From: Steroidobacter sp.
GTDB taxonomy: Bacteria; Pseudomonadota; Gammaproteobacteria; Steroidobacterales; Steroidobacteraceae
Reading direction: 5' to 3'
DNA length: 50,404 nt
Assembly: GCF_016790065.1 (NCBI RefSeq)
Contig: NZ_JAEUPY010000565.1
Coordinates: forward strand, 1 to 50,404
Below are positions 16,808-27,919 of the stretch, one piece after another. The notes beneath the pieces were generated by a model. It searched no databases, had not been told where the DNA came from, and was given only the letters and a program-made list of their open reading frames with translations. The translations under genes and the position numbers were made by a program. Position 1 is the first letter of the stretch; every line of letters begins with the position of its first letter.

Positions 16808-17728
16808 ATGGCCGTCGACGCCGATGCCGTTCTCGCCTACCTGCGTGGACTGCAGGATCGTATTTGCACGGCTATCGAGCAGGCCGACGGCGGCGCGAAG
16901 TTCACCAGCGACACTTGGCAGCGGGCCGAGGGTGGCGGCGGCGACAGTCGCGTGCTCCGTAACGGCGCGGTCTTCGAACAGGCTGGAGTGAATTTTTCAC
17001 ACGTGATGGGCTCTCGCCTGCCGCCGAGCGCCACCGCTCAGCGACCCGAGCTCGCCGACGCGGAGTGGATGGCAACCGGCGTCTCGCTGGTGTTTCATCC
17101 TAGAAATCCTTACATCCCCACCACGCACGCCAACGTGCGCTTCTTCAACGCCATTCCCAAAGATGGCTCAACCGGCGCCTGGTGGTTCGGTGGCGGCTTC
17201 GATCTCACGCCCTACTATCCGTTCGAAGAAGACGTCCTGCACTGGCACCGAACCGCGCAACAAGCCTGCGAACCGTTCGGCGACGACGTTTATAAAAAAC
17301 ACAAAGAATGGTGCGACCGATATTTCTTTCTGAAACATCGTAATGAAACCCGTGGCGTCGGCGGCCTGTTCTTCGATGACTTGAACGAATGGGGCTTCGA
17401 GCGCTCGTTCGCCTATCAGCGCAGTGTCGGCGATCGTTTCCTGGAGGCCTACCTGCCCATCGTCGCACGCCGCAAAGATCTCCCGCACGGCGAACATGAA
17501 CGCCAGTTCCAACTGTATCGCCGCGGCCGGTACGTCGAATTCAACCTGGTCTATGACCGCGGCACCCATTTCGGCCTGCAATCCGGCGGCCGCACCGAAT
17601 CCATTCTGATGTCATTGCCGCCGCTGGTGCGTTGGGAATACAACTGGACGCCCGAGCCCTGCACCCCCGAAGCCCGCCTCTATTCAGACTTCCTCCGGCC
17701 GCGCGATTGGCTGCGCGAGCTGCCATAG
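16808..17728 (+). CDS. hemF: Oxygen-dependent coproporphyrinogen III oxidase
   Basis: A 306-residue enzyme that decarboxylates two propionates of coproporphyrinogen III to vinyl groups in haem synthesis. Diagnostic stretches are [69 protein letters not shown] and [13 protein letters not shown], all typical of HemF. The length matches E. coli HemF (299). The frame is open from a TTG at 16796, and ATG codons lie at 16802 and 16808; GGAG at 16798-16801 is correctly spaced only for the ATG at 16808. A 6-bp hairpin without a U-tract (CCGGCC/GGCCGG, 16767-16785) lies between topA and hemF. The haem gene hemB is elsewhere in the window. Confidence 0.96.
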   Translation: MAVDADAVLAYLRGLQDRICTAIEQADGGAKFTSDTWQRAEGGGGDSRVLRNGAVFEQAGVNFSHVMGSRLPPSATAQRPELADAEWMATGVSLVFHPRNPYIPTTHANVRFFNAIPKDGSTGAWWFGGGFDLTPYYPFEEDVLHWHRTAQQACEPFGDDVYKKHKEWCDRYFFLKHRNETRGVGGLFFDDLNEWGFERSFAYQRSVGDRFLEAYLPIVARRKDLPHGEHERQFQLYRRGRYVEFNLVYDRGTHFGLQSGGRTESILMSLPPLVRWEYNWTPEPCTPEARLYSDFLRPRDWLRELP

Positions 17729-18086
17729 AACTCTCACAAAACTTTCATGTTGAGTGGCGCCCGCATGTGAGGGTGTCGGACTCATTGACAGCTCTGTATA
17801 CATTTCTAACGTTTGTTAGTAACGCGTTGCGCGCCAGCGCGCGCTGGCACGTTTTGCACAATTGAATTAGCCGCGTCGCAGGAGTAGCGTCGGTCGCAGC
17901 GATTGCGCATGCGACTCAACCGTCTGGCCACGGAACTGCAACTCAAGCCTGCTTGATGGCGACCGTCGTGGAATCGCACCTCTTTATCTTTTGCTCGTTG
18001 TGATGTTCGCAGCACGCTCGCACGCGTGGTGCCGGGTTGGCCGTTGGCCCGCCATTCGTCGCGAGATTTAGAACTAGGGGATCATC
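17729..18086. other. 358-base intergenic region with two palindromes, upstream of the subtilase
   Basis: No gene is supported here. CTAAC-GTTT-GTTAG (17806-17819) is a short dyad, and GCCAGCGC-GCGCTGGC (17833-17848) is a perfect 16-base palindrome. TTGACA occurs at 17785-17790, but no TATAAT-like box stands at 16-18 bases, so a sigma-70 promoter is not assigned. The region is more AT-rich than its neighbours around 17780-17825 and probably holds the promoter of the S8 peptidase gene. The palindromes are candidate operator sites. Confidence 0.4.
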
Positions 18087-21000
18087 ATGAAAAATATTCG
18101 CAGGAGGGCGGCAGTCGGTTCACTGTCGCTAATCGTCACTACCGTGCTCACGGTGGTGGCCGCCGATGCCAGCGCAGCTCAGCGCGCTACGGCAGTCAGC
18201 TCCAAACGACTGGAGTCACGGCTACCGGCACCGGCACGCGCACAAATCAATGACGTTACTCAGTTGCTTCGTGGCGCAGGGTCGCAGCAACGGGTCCAAG
18301 TCGCCGTTTCGTTGAACACCGCCGCGGTCGGCGACGACAAAGGCACTTCCAAAGCGGACGTGCTGATCGAGCAAACAGCGTTCATCGGTCGTATCTCACA
18401 AAGTGCCCCCAGCGCCACGGTCATCGGATCGGTGCAGTTGGTTGCTAACACGGTGTTCCTGGAGATCGACGCCAACGAAGTGAAAGCGCTATCGAACGAT
18501 CGCGCCGTCACTCGTGTTGCGCCTGCCGGCAACTACAAGCGCAATCTCACCGAGACCGTGCCCTACATCGGCGCCGAAACGCTGCAAGGTTTGGGTGTCA
18601 CAGGCAAAGGTGTACGGGTTGCAGTGATCGACAGCGGCATCGATTACACGCACGCAGCGTTGGGTGGCGCCGGCACGGCGGCTGCTTACGCAGCTGCGTG
18701 GGGCACATCAGCCGCCGATCCGCGCAACACCACGACCGACGGCTTGTTCCCTACCAAGAAAGTCATCGGTGGTTACGACTTCGTCGGTGAAGCTTGGACC
18801 GGCGCCGCCGGTGGCCCGCCGCTGACGCCAGACGCAGATCCCATCGCCGCGCCCGATCAAAGCACCTTCGGCGGTCACGGCACGCATGTCGCCGACATCA
18901 TCGGTGGCAAGAACGGCGTCGCGCCGGATGCGAAGTTGTACGCGATCAAGGCGTGCGCAGTGCCAACGTCTGCGTGTAGCGGCATCGCGCTGTTACAAGG
19001 CATGGAGTTCGCGGTCGATCCGAACGGCGACGGCGATACCAAAGATCACGCCGACATCATCAACATGTCGCTCGGCTCCGATTACGGCCAACCGTTCGAC
19101 GACGATCTGTCTGCTGCCGTCGATCGCGCCACCAAGCTCGGCGCATTCACCGTTGCCTCGGCAGGTAACGGCTCCGACAAGCCGTTCATCACCGGCTCGC
19201 CGGCCGCTGCGGTAACGGCATTGTCAGTCGCACAGACCAATGTGCCTTCGGCAGTGGTCGACTTGTTGACCATCGTTACGCCCGTGGTCACTCCAGCGCA
19301 GCGTGGCGCGATTCATCAGGACTGGTCCGCTCCGCTGACGACAGCGATCACCGCGCCAGTGCAGTACACGCCGAGTAATGCGCTCGGTTGCACACCGTTC
19401 GCTGCCGGCACATTGACCGGACGCATCGCGCTGGTGAATCGTGGCAGCTGCACGTTCGCCGATAAGATTCGTAACATTCAAGCGGGTGGTGCCTTGATCG
19501 GTGTCATCGGCCTGGTCGACGGCAGCGCGCCGTTCACCGGTGCGTATGCGGATGGCGTGCCCATCACCATTCCGGGCTACATGATCAGCCTCGCCGACGC
19601 CAACGCGATTCGCTCGGGCGCGACGGTGACGTTCGATCCTGCCAACACCTTCCCGTTGATCAGCTCGGTCACGTCGACGTCATCGCGCGGTCCGATGTTC
19701 GAAGACTTCCGCATCAAGCCTGAAATTGGCGCGCCGGGCGCGTCGGTGTCGGCGATGTCGGGCAGCGGCAATCAATCCGATGCCTTCGGCGGTACTTCGG
19801 GCGCGGCACCGATGGTGTCGGGCGCAGCGGCACTGCTGAAACAACTGTATCCGACGGTGGCTCCGCAGCGCCTGAAACAGTTGCTGATCAACAATGCTGA
19901 AACCGACATCACTCAACCGGGCGCGCCCAACGGAGTGATTCCGGATTCGCTGGCACCGATCTCACGGATTGGTGGCGGTGAAGTGCGCGTCGACCTGGCA
20001 GCGAAAGCAACTGCGGGTGCTTATGGCTTCGACTTGGTGAAGAAAGGCACTCGCGGCGGTGGCGTGAGCTTCGGCTTCGTCGATGTGGCAGACAAAGCAG
20101 TTCTGATTCGTCAACGCGTGCGCGTCTTCAATCGCGCCAAGCAGCCGGCCATCTTCAAGGTGAAGCCGACCTATCGCTTCGCCAACGATGTCAGCAACGG
20201 CGCAGTGAAGATTCATGCGTTGCCATTGGTCGCGGTGCCTGGCAAGGGTGATCGCACCATCGATGTGTTCATGACCATCGAAGGCAGCAAGCTGCGTAAC
20301 AACTTGATGAACGCGGGCCCGGACGGCCCGAATCCAGTGCCGCTGACCTTGCAGGAATACGACGGCTATCTGGTGTTCGAAAAGGTCGCGCTGTTCGGCG
20401 GCAAGTCGGAAACGTTCACGCTGCCGTGGCACGTGTTGCCGCGCAAATCGGCCAACACTCAAGTGTCCAGCGGCAAGAACTGGAAGGCTGGCAGCGCCGG
20501 CACCGGCACCATCAACTTGAAGAATCGCGGCGTCGGCGCAGCGCAGTTGAACACCTATTCGCTGATCGGAACCAGCCCGAATACTCCGCCGGGCGGCCGT
20601 GGCGAGAATGCGCCGCGTCCCGATCTGCGTGCGGTGGGTGTGACGACCTTCCCGGTACCGGTCGATGTTTGCTCGTCGGGTTACCTGTGGTCGTTCGCGG
20701 TCAACATGTGGGAACGCGAGACACTGCCGGTCGCTGTCGATCATCGCATCGCGCTGGATCTCAACAACGATGGCGAAGATGACTACTGGCTGTTGAATCG
20801 CGACGTGTCGTTGAACGAGCTGAGCGACGGCCGGCAGTTGGCCTGGTCGGTGAACCTGGCCACCGGCGATGCCGACGCGTTCTGGTTCGTCGAGCATCCG
20901 ACCAACTCGACCACCACGGTGCTGAACGCCTGTCTGGAGCAGTTCGGTCTGACCTCTGCCGATGTGGATGCGCGCAAGGTGATCGGGGTCTCCGTGTTCG

Positions 21001-21284
21001 CCGACGACTTCTACTTCGGCGGTCCCGGCGATGCCATCGAAGGCTTGAAGATCGTGCCGTTCGGCGAGCGTTACTTCGCAGCGCCCGATGGCGATCTGGC
21101 AGCCGGCGCGAGCGGCAACGTCACGGTGTACGACTTCGGCGCGGTCCCAGGAACTACCAAGGAACTGGGTGTGCTGATCCAAACCGACGGCGATCGTTGC
21201 GCCTCCGCGAATAACTGCGGTGGTGCTACCAACAGCACCGAGGCGCTGTTCGTCGCGCCGCCGGGAGGAAAGATCACGTTCTAA
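18087..21284 (+). CDS. Secreted S8 (subtilisin-like) serine peptidase with PA domain
   Basis: A 1065-residue exported peptidase. A signal peptide (basic start MKNIRRRAAV, hydrophobic core, cleavage near ASAAQ) precedes an inhibitor I9-like propeptide region (about 60-150). The catalytic triad is Asp182 in AVIDSGIDYTHA, His264 in GGHGTHVADIIGG and Ser571 in GTSGAAPMVSGAAALL. A PA domain (about 410-505, with LVNRGSCTFADKI) is inserted between His and Ser, as in lactocepin/cucumisin-type subtilases. About 420 residues of strand-rich C-terminal sequence follow, with no recognised sorting signal (no PEP-CTERM, no LPXTG), so secretion into the medium or periplasm is likely. The gene stands alone and is followed by an intrinsic terminator. 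Likely role: extracellular protein degradation. Confidence 0.93.
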   Translation: MKNIRRRAAVGSLSLIVTTVLTVVAADASAAQRATAVSSKRLESRLPAPARAQINDVTQLLRGAGSQQRVQVAVSLNTAAVGDDKGTSKADVLIEQTAFIGRISQSAPSATVIGSVQLVANTVFLEIDANEVKALSNDRAVTRVAPAGNYKRNLTETVPYIGAETLQGLGVTGKGVRVAVIDSGIDYTHAALGGAGTAAAYAAAWGTSAADPRNTTTDGLFPTKKVIGGYDFVGEAWTGAAGGPPLTPDADPIAAPDQSTFGGHGTHVADIIGGKNGVAPDAKLYAIKACAVPTSACSGIALLQGMEFAVDPNGDGDTKDHADIINMSLGSDYGQPFDDDLSAAVDRATKLGAFTVASAGNGSDKPFITGSPAAAVTALSVAQTNVPSAVVDLLTIVTPVVTPAQRGAIHQDWSAPLTTAITAPVQYTPSNALGCTPFAAGTLTGRIALVNRGSCTFADKIRNIQAGGALIGVIGLVDGSAPFTGAYADGVPITIPGYMISLADANAIRSGATVTFDPANTFPLISSVTSTSSRGPMFEDFRIKPEIGAPGASVSAMSGSGNQSDAFGGTSGAAPMVSGAAALLKQLYPTVAPQRLKQLLINNAETDITQPGAPNGVIPDSLAPISRIGGGEVRVDLAAKATAGAYGFDLVKKGTRGGGVSFGFVDVADKAVLIRQRVRVFNRAKQPAIFKVKPTYRFANDVSNGAVKIHALPLVAVPGKGDRTIDVFMTIEGSKLRNNLMNAGPDGPNPVPLTLQEYDGYLVFEKVALFGGKSETFTLPWHVLPRKSANTQVSSGKNWKAGSAGTGTINLKNRGVGAAQLNTYSLIGTSPNTPPGGRGENAPRPDLRAVGVTTFPVPVDVCSSGYLWSFAVNMWERETLPVAVDHRIALDLNNDGEDDYWLLNRDVSLNELSDGRQLAWSVNLATGDADAFWFVEHPTNSTTTVLNACLEQFGLTSADVDARKVIGVSVFADDFYFGGPGDAIEGLKIVPFGERYFAAPDGDLAAGASGNVTVYDFGAVPGTTKELGVLIQTDGDRCASANNCGGATNSTEALFVAPPGGKITF

Positions 21285-21308
21285 GCAGCGTAGAGCTGCG
21301 GCTCTCAC

Positions 21309-21341
21309 AAGGCCTCGGGTAGCAATACCCGGGGCCTTTTC
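21309..21341 (+). terminator. Intrinsic terminator after the subtilase gene
   Basis: AAGGCCTCGGGT (21309-21320) and ACCCGGGGCCTT (21327-21338) pair around AGCAAT with one small mismatch and are followed by TTCTT. It lies 25 bases after the peptidase stop and directly at the end of the convergent lipoprotein-like gene, so it may serve both. Confidence 0.8.
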
Positions 21342-21839
21342 TTATTCGGCAGGAGGCTTACCTTTCACCTGCTTCTTCGCCGGCTGAAACGCCTGACCGT
21401 TGGCGCACACGATGAAGTTGCCGCGCCGATCCGAGTGATAAGCGTACTTCTCGTCGTTGGCTTTCAGGACCACTCGATAACCCGGCACCAGCGACTGCGT
21501 GTACATCATCCCGGGCTCGGGGCAGCCCATCGCGCCATCCGACCACTCTTGCTCGGTCGCGCTCACCACAGTAATGGCCTCGTGCTTCACCAGCGCGCGA
21601 CGCGCCAGGTCGTCCTGAAATATCGCCAGCAACTGCGGCGGCACCTCACCGGTAGTTTCGGCAGCAGCCTCGGGAGCGCGTTGTGGCGCAGTCGGCTTGG
21701 CCTCTTTTTCCACGATCGCCCTCCTGCTTTCCACCGAAGCCGGCTCAGCTCGCGAGCCACCACTGCAGGCCGCACTCAACGTCGACAGCGCCAACAGCAA
21801 CAGCACGGAGCCGGGCGCTCGAGAATTCAGTACGATCAT
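21342..21839 (-). CDS. Putative lipoprotein, unknown function
   Basis: 165 residues from the ATG at 21839. The N-terminus has a hydrophobic stretch (SVLLLLALSTLSAAC) ending in a cysteine that could be a lipobox, although the -3 residue (S) is not ideal. A charged, proline/alanine-rich linker leads to a C-terminal module containing MGCPEPGMMYTQSLVPGYRV and YAYHSDRRGNFIVC. I have seen this module in uncharacterised bacterial proteins but know no function for it. The two cysteines in the module may form a disulfide. It is divergent from rlmJ with 37 bases between starts, and converges on the subtilase terminator. Confidence 0.7.
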   Translation of the reverse strand: MIVLNSRAPGSVLLLLALSTLSAACSGGSRAEPASVESRRAIVEKEAKPTAPQRAPEAAAETTGEVPPQLLAIFQDDLARRALVKHEAITVVSATEQEWSDGAMGCPEPGMMYTQSLVPGYRVVLKANDEKYAYHSDRRGNFIVCANGQAFQPAKKQVKGKPPAE

Positions 21840-21876
21840 GGCTGTCTCCCGAACAAAGTTCTGTCTGAATCGCACC

Positions 21877-22722
21877 GTGAATTATCGTCATGTGTTCCAC
21901 GCCGGCAACTTCGCCGATGTCCACAAGCACATTGTGCTGCTGGCCCTGCTCGAACGACTCAAGCGCAAGCCCAAGCCGTTGTTCTATCTCGATACTCACG
22001 CCGGCCGAGGCTGGTACGACCTGTTGTCCCACGATGCATTACGCGGCAAGGAATGGCAGGACGGCGTGGGCCGCGCGTTACGCATCACTCGCAGCTCTCC
22101 AGATCTTCGGCGCTATCTGGACGCGGTTAGTTCCCCGGAAGAGATCACAGCCATCTCGACTCAGCGCTATCCGGGCTCGCCAGTCCTGGCGGCCCGCGAG
22201 CTGCGGACCGGCGATCGCATCGTGCTGGTCGAGAAACAAATCGCCGAAGCGCAGGCGCTGGAGCAGGCAACGCGCGGCCGCCGAGGTGTGTCGGTAGTCT
22301 GCGGCGATGGTTATGCCGCACTGAAGACGTATCTACCGCCGCGTGAGAATCGCGGCCTGGTGCTGATCGATCCGCCGTACGAATCGGATAACGAGTTCAC
22401 TCAAGTCGAAAAGGCCCTGCTGCTGGGTCTGAGCCGCTGGCCCAACGGCATATTCGCGCTGTGGTATCCCATCAAGGTGGGCCGGGAAACCCAGCGATTG
22501 CAGCTGTCGCTACAGAATTCCGGGCTCAGAAAATTATTGTTGCTGGAACTGAGCGTACGACCGGCGGATTCGCCGCTCGGCCTGAACGGCTCCGGCCTGA
22601 TCATCGCCAATCCCCCCTGGCAGTTCGACGAAGAGATCGCGCCGGCATTGCGCGAAGCTCATGCCGCCTTGGCCGAGGATGGCGCTGGCGGCGTGAACAT
22701 CAGCTGGCTAGTACCGGAGTGA
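21877..22722 (+). CDS. rlmJ: 23S rRNA (adenine-2030-N6)-methyltransferase
   Basis: 281 residues from the GTG at 21877, matching E. coli RlmJ (280). The start NYRHVFHAGNFADVHKH is the family signature, DTHAGRGWYDL is a SAM-binding region, and the catalytic motif IV is LVLIDPPYE (DPPY type). It methylates A2030 of 23S rRNA; older annotation calls the family ComJ/YhiR. The frame is open to 21697 and includes an ATG at 21838, but those residues are not conserved in the family. It is convergent with tag, with one base between the stops. Confidence 0.94.
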   Translation: MNYRHVFHAGNFADVHKHIVLLALLERLKRKPKPLFYLDTHAGRGWYDLLSHDALRGKEWQDGVGRALRITRSSPDLRRYLDAVSSPEEITAISTQRYPGSPVLAARELRTGDRIVLVEKQIAEAQALEQATRGRRGVSVVCGDGYAALKTYLPPRENRGLVLIDPPYESDNEFTQVEKALLLGLSRWPNGIFALWYPIKVGRETQRLQLSLQNSGLRKLLLLELSVRPADSPLGLNGSGLIIANPPWQFDEEIAPALREAHAALAEDGAGGVNISWLVPE

Positions 22723-22723
22723 G

Positions 22724-24397
<1,674 letters not shown>

Positions 24398-24401
24398 CGC
24401 C

Positions 24402-25232
24402 ATGAATGACTCCGTGATCGATCGCTACGCAGTGGTGGGTTATCCCATCCAGCACAGTTGGTCGCCGTTCATTCACGGCTTGTTCGCCAAACAGACCGGC
24501 CAGGCCATGAGCTACACGCGCATGGCGGTGACGCCGGAGAATTTTGAGCGAGACATCGGTGCGTTCTTCGCCACCGGCGGCAAAGGCTTGAACATCACCG
24601 TGCCTCACAAGCAGGCAGCGACCATCGTGACCAAGTACCGCACGCCGCGAGCTGAGATCGCACGTGCTGTGAATACGCTGGTGTGGAAAGGCGATGGTTT
24701 GCTCGGCGACAACACGGACGGCGCCGGCCTGGTCATCGATCTCACTCGCAATCTCGGCTTCAGCCTCGGCGGCACACGCATCCTGTTGCTCGGCGCCGGC
24801 GGCGCAGCTCGCGGTGTGATGGGCCCGTTGTTAGCCGCTGCACCGGAGTGCATCGAGATCGCGAATCGCACCAAGCAGCGTGCGGTTGAATTGGCTGAAG
24901 AGTTCGAATTGCTCGGCACCGTGCGTGGCTGCACGTTCGAAGACATCAGCGATGGTGTGTTCGACCTGGTGCTGAATGCCACGTCTGCGAGCTTGCAGGA
25001 TGACATTCCGCCCATTCCTCGCAGCGCCATCGGCCCAGCAACGCTGTGCTACGACATGGCGTACGGCAAGGGCGATACTGCTTTCACGCGCTGGGCCAAG
25101 AGCACTGGCGCCGGTCGAGCAGAAACCGGCTGGGGCATGTTGGTGGAGCAAGCGGCGGAAGCGTTCTTGCTATGGCGAGGCATGAAGCCGGATACCAAGC
25201 CGGTGCTGGAAGCCATCAAAGCGCAGTCTTGA
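24402..25232 (+). CDS. aroE: Shikimate dehydrogenase (NADP)
   Basis: A 276-residue enzyme reducing 3-dehydroshikimate in aromatic amino acid synthesis. The substrate-binding start is YAVVGYPIQHSWSPFIHGLF. The catalytic Lys and Asn/Asp lie in GLNITVPHKQAA and GDNTDGAGLV, the nucleotide site is LLLGAGGAARGVMGPLL, and C-terminal ETGWGMLVEQAAEAF completes the family pattern. The dinucleotide loop NRTKQRA fits NADP preference. It is four bases after hemB and is followed by a 10-bp hairpin before the convergent gamma-carbonic-anhydrase gene. Confidence 0.95.
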   Translation: MNDSVIDRYAVVGYPIQHSWSPFIHGLFAKQTGQAMSYTRMAVTPENFERDIGAFFATGGKGLNITVPHKQAATIVTKYRTPRAEIARAVNTLVWKGDGLLGDNTDGAGLVIDLTRNLGFSLGGTRILLLGAGGAARGVMGPLLAAAPECIEIANRTKQRAVELAEEFELLGTVRGCTFEDISDGVFDLVLNATSASLQDDIPPIPRSAIGPATLCYDMAYGKGDTAFTRWAKSTGAGRAETGWGMLVEQAAEAFLLWRGMKPDTKPVLEAIKAQS

Positions 25233-25242
25233 TGGCTAGCTA

Positions 25243-25267
25243 CGACGCCAGTTACGGACTGGCGTCG
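25243..25267. terminator. 10-bp hairpin between convergent aroE and gamma-CA genes
   Basis: CGACGCCAGT (25243-25252) and ACTGGCGTCG (25258-25267) are perfect reverse complements around a five-base loop. It lies between convergent genes and overlaps the stop of the minus-strand gene. No T-run is present in either direction, so if it terminates transcription it does so weakly or with Rho. Confidence 0.45.
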
Positions 25268-25794
25268 CGCCTCAAATACTCATCTTTGACTTTCACATAG
25301 TGCGCGGCTGAGTAGGTCAGGAATTCGATTTCCTTCTGCGTCAGATCTCGCGCTCGGCGTGCCGGGCTGCCCACATACAACCCGCCTGTCTGCAAGACCT
25401 TGCCCGGCGGCACCAGACTGCCCGCGCCGACCATCACGAAATCTTCAGTCACTACGTTGTCGAGCAGGATCGCGCCCATGCCGATGAGGCACGCATTGCC
25501 GATGGTGCATGCGTGCAGAGTTGCGCGATGCCCGACTGTGACATCCGATCCGATGATCAACGCTCGACCACCCGGTGCGAATGGACCGTCATGCGTGACG
25601 TGCAGTACGGCGCCATCTTGAACGCTGGTGCGCGCACCGATCTCAATCGAATGCACATCGCCACGGATGACTGCCGTCGGCCACACCGACGAGTCATCGC
25701 CAATCGTCACCTTGCCGATGACGACTGCCGAGCCGTCGATGAAAACCCGCGAGCCTAACGTCGGCGCAATGCCCCGATAAGTTTGTATCGTCAC
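25252..25794 (-). CDS. Gamma-carbonic anhydrase family protein (left-handed beta-helix)
   Basis: A 180-residue hexapeptide-repeat protein. Imperfect hexapeptides run through most of it (for example VIGKVTIGDDSSVWPTAVIR, DNVVTEDFVMVGAGSLVPPG). The metal-binding histidines of the gamma-CA family are present in AVLHVTHDG, TVGHRATLHAC. These fit the YrdA/PaaY/CaiE branch, whose carbonic anhydrase or thioesterase activity varies, so the reaction is not certain. It is co-directional with and overlaps the oligopeptidase gene by four bases, a pairing found in related genomes. Confidence 0.88.
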   Translation of the reverse strand: MTIQTYRGIAPTLGSRVFIDGSAVVIGKVTIGDDSSVWPTAVIRGDVHSIEIGARTSVQDGAVLHVTHDGPFAPGGRALIIGSDVTVGHRATLHACTIGNACLIGMGAILLDNVVTEDFVMVGAGSLVPPGKVLQTGGLYVGSPARRARDLTQKEIEFLTYSAAHYVKVKDEYLRRDASP

Positions 25795-27800
25795 GCAGCC
25801 AAACCCAATTGTTTCAGCAGCGGCTCGATGATCGGCTTGCGCCCGCGAAAATCCACGAACGCATCCATCGCATCCTTACTGCCGCCCTGTTCCAGGATCG
25901 CCGACAAGAACTTACCCGACACCGCCGGATTGAAGATGCCGCCTTCCTCGAACGCACTGAACGCATCGGCCGCGAGCACTTCCGCCCACTTGTAGCTGTA
26001 GTAGCCGGCCGCGTAACCGCCCGAGAAAATATGCTGGAAGCTGTGCGGAAACCTGTTGAACTCAGGCGGCTTCACCACTGCCACCTGCGCGCGCACTTCC
26101 GCCAGCGTCTGCAGGATCTTGCTCGAACCGCCCGCCGCGAACTCACTGTGAATGCGCAGATCGAACAGCGCGAACTCAAGTTGCCGTACCGTCTGCATGC
26201 CCGCTTGGAACGTGCGCGTTCCGAGCAACCGCTTCAGCTCCGCATCCGGCAGCGGCTCACCTGTGTCCACGTGCGCTGAAATCATCGGCAGCACTTCCGC
26301 GCGCCAAGCGAAGTTCTCCATGAACTGACTCGGCAACTCGACCGCATCCCACGCAACGCCGTTGATACCGGCAATGCTCGGATAATCGACTCGGGTCAGC
26401 ATGTGATGCAGACCGTGACCGAACTCGTGGAACATGGTCACAACGTCGGAATGAGTCAGCAGCGAGGGCTGCGTGCCCACCGGCGGCATGAAGTTACAAA
26501 CCAAGTAAGCAACCGGCAACGACGTCGCACCACCGCCCAGCTGCTTGCGACCGACACATTCGTCCATCCACGCGCCGCCACGCTTCTTACCGCGAGCGTA
26601 CAAATCAACGAAGAAGCTGCCGCGACGTGAGCCGTCAGCATTCAGGATGTCGTAGAAGTGCACGTCGGGATGATAAATATCGACGCCGTTGCGCTCGGCG
26701 ATCCGCACGCCGTACAGTTTCTCGGCCACGGCAAACATGCCAGACAGCACGCGCGGCAATGGGAAATACGGCCGCAACGCCTCTTCGGACAGATCGAAAC
26801 GTTCGCGCTTGAGCTTCTCGGCGTAGTAAGCAACGTCCCAAGCATTCAGCTCGCGGCCTGCAAACTTGCTGAGCTCATCGAATTCCTGCTGCGCCACCGG
26901 GCGGCTCTTGGTCGCGAGCTGCTCCAGAAAACCGCGCACTTCCGGCACCGACGTCGCCATCTTCGTGGCCAGCGAGTACTCGGCGTAGTTCGGATAGCCG
27001 ACCAGGTTCGCCACTTGATTGCGAACAGCGAGAATCTGATCCATCAGCGCGGTGTTGTCCCAGCGACCGGCATTGCCGTCCTGATCCGACGCGCGCGTGG
27101 TCCAGCCATGATAGAAATCACGACGCAGCGGCTCGTGCGCACCGTGCATCAACACTGCTTGATAGTTGGGCGCATCGAGCGTGAACAACCAACCAGTCAG
27201 CTGTTTCGCTTCGGCAGCGGCCAGAGCGCGGTCCACGATGGGCGTGGGCAGTCCTTCGATCTGCTTGGCATCGGTGAGATGGCGAGACCAGGCGTTGGTC
27301 GCGTCCAGCACGTTCTCGTCGAACTTGGATTGCAGCGTGGCCAGCTGCTCAACCAACGTTTTGTATTCTTGTTTCTTGTCGGGCGGCAACGCCACGCCTG
27401 CCAAACGAAAGTCGCGCAGCGCGTTCTCGACCAGCTTGCGCTGACCCGGCGTGAGTTGCGCGCCTTCGGTTCGCAACACAGTTTCGTAGCCCTGGTACAG
27501 ACGCTCGTTCTGAGCCAGATCGGTGTTCCAAGCGGTGAGCAACGGCAAGCAGGCGTTGTAGGCGGCGCGCAGCTCATCGCTGTTCACCACGCCGTTCATG
27601 TGACCCACCGGCGACCAGGTCCGCGACAACCGGTGCTGCATTTCCTCGAGCGGCTCGACCACGGACTTCCAACTCGGCGGAACGGACAGCAAGCGCTCCA
27701 GCTCGGCCCGATTGGCGTCCAGCAAGACGCGCACCTTGGCCTCCACTTCGGCAGGCTTGATGGCGGAAAATACCGGCAGATCGCTACTCGCAGCAGTCAT
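25791..27800 (-). CDS. prlC: Oligopeptidase A (M3 metallopeptidase)
   Basis: A 669-residue cytosolic zinc peptidase that degrades short peptides, including cleaved signal peptides. The zinc site is HEFGHGLHHML (HExxH) with the downstream Glu region GVAWDAVELPSQFMENFAW. Other M3A hallmarks are NAWDVAYYAEKLKRERFDLSEE and SGGYAAGYYSYKWAEVLAAD. The length matches E. coli OpdA (680). The start at 27800 follows a 120-base gap from the TauE/SafE gene end in which nothing else is visible. It overlaps the gamma-CA gene. Confidence 0.95.
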   Translation of the reverse strand: MTAASSDLPVFSAIKPAEVEAKVRVLLDANRAELERLLSVPPSWKSVVEPLEEMQHRLSRTWSPVGHMNGVVNSDELRAAYNACLPLLTAWNTDLAQNERLYQGYETVLRTEGAQLTPGQRKLVENALRDFRLAGVALPPDKKQEYKTLVEQLATLQSKFDENVLDATNAWSRHLTDAKQIEGLPTPIVDRALAAAEAKQLTGWLFTLDAPNYQAVLMHGAHEPLRRDFYHGWTTRASDQDGNAGRWDNTALMDQILAVRNQVANLVGYPNYAEYSLATKMATSVPEVRGFLEQLATKSRPVAQQEFDELSKFAGRELNAWDVAYYAEKLKRERFDLSEEALRPYFPLPRVLSGMFAVAEKLYGVRIAERNGVDIYHPDVHFYDILNADGSRRGSFFVDLYARGKKRGGAWMDECVGRKQLGGGATSLPVAYLVCNFMPPVGTQPSLLTHSDVVTMFHEFGHGLHHMLTRVDYPSIAGINGVAWDAVELPSQFMENFAWRAEVLPMISAHVDTGEPLPDAELKRLLGTRTFQAGMQTVRQLEFALFDLRIHSEFAAGGSSKILQTLAEVRAQVAVVKPPEFNRFPHSFQHIFSGGYAAGYYSYKWAEVLAADAFSAFEEGGIFNPAVSGKFLSAILEQGGSKDAMDAFVDFRGRKPIIEPLLKQLGLAA

Positions 27801-27919
27801 AAAGACCCCGGATCCAGATGAGGGGACAGTGGACTGCCAATTCTAAAGAGCTTGGCAAGCCAATGACACCCGCGCCGATTCGTACAGCGGCCGCGGGCTG
27901 ACTGGGAGTCTGGGGGCGA

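Noticed and set aside
17785-17802. TTGACA followed by TATACA as a sigma-70 promoter
   Set aside because: The two boxes are only six bases apart, far below the 16-18 bases required, and no good -10 stands at the correct distance.
19962-21308. 448-codon open frame on the minus strand
   Set aside because: Antisense to the C-terminal part of the S8 peptidase; His/Arg-rich translation with no domain pattern.
26658-27821. 387-codon open frame on the plus strand
   Set aside because: Antisense to oligopeptidase A, which is unambiguous; the translated sequence resembles a codon-bias shadow.
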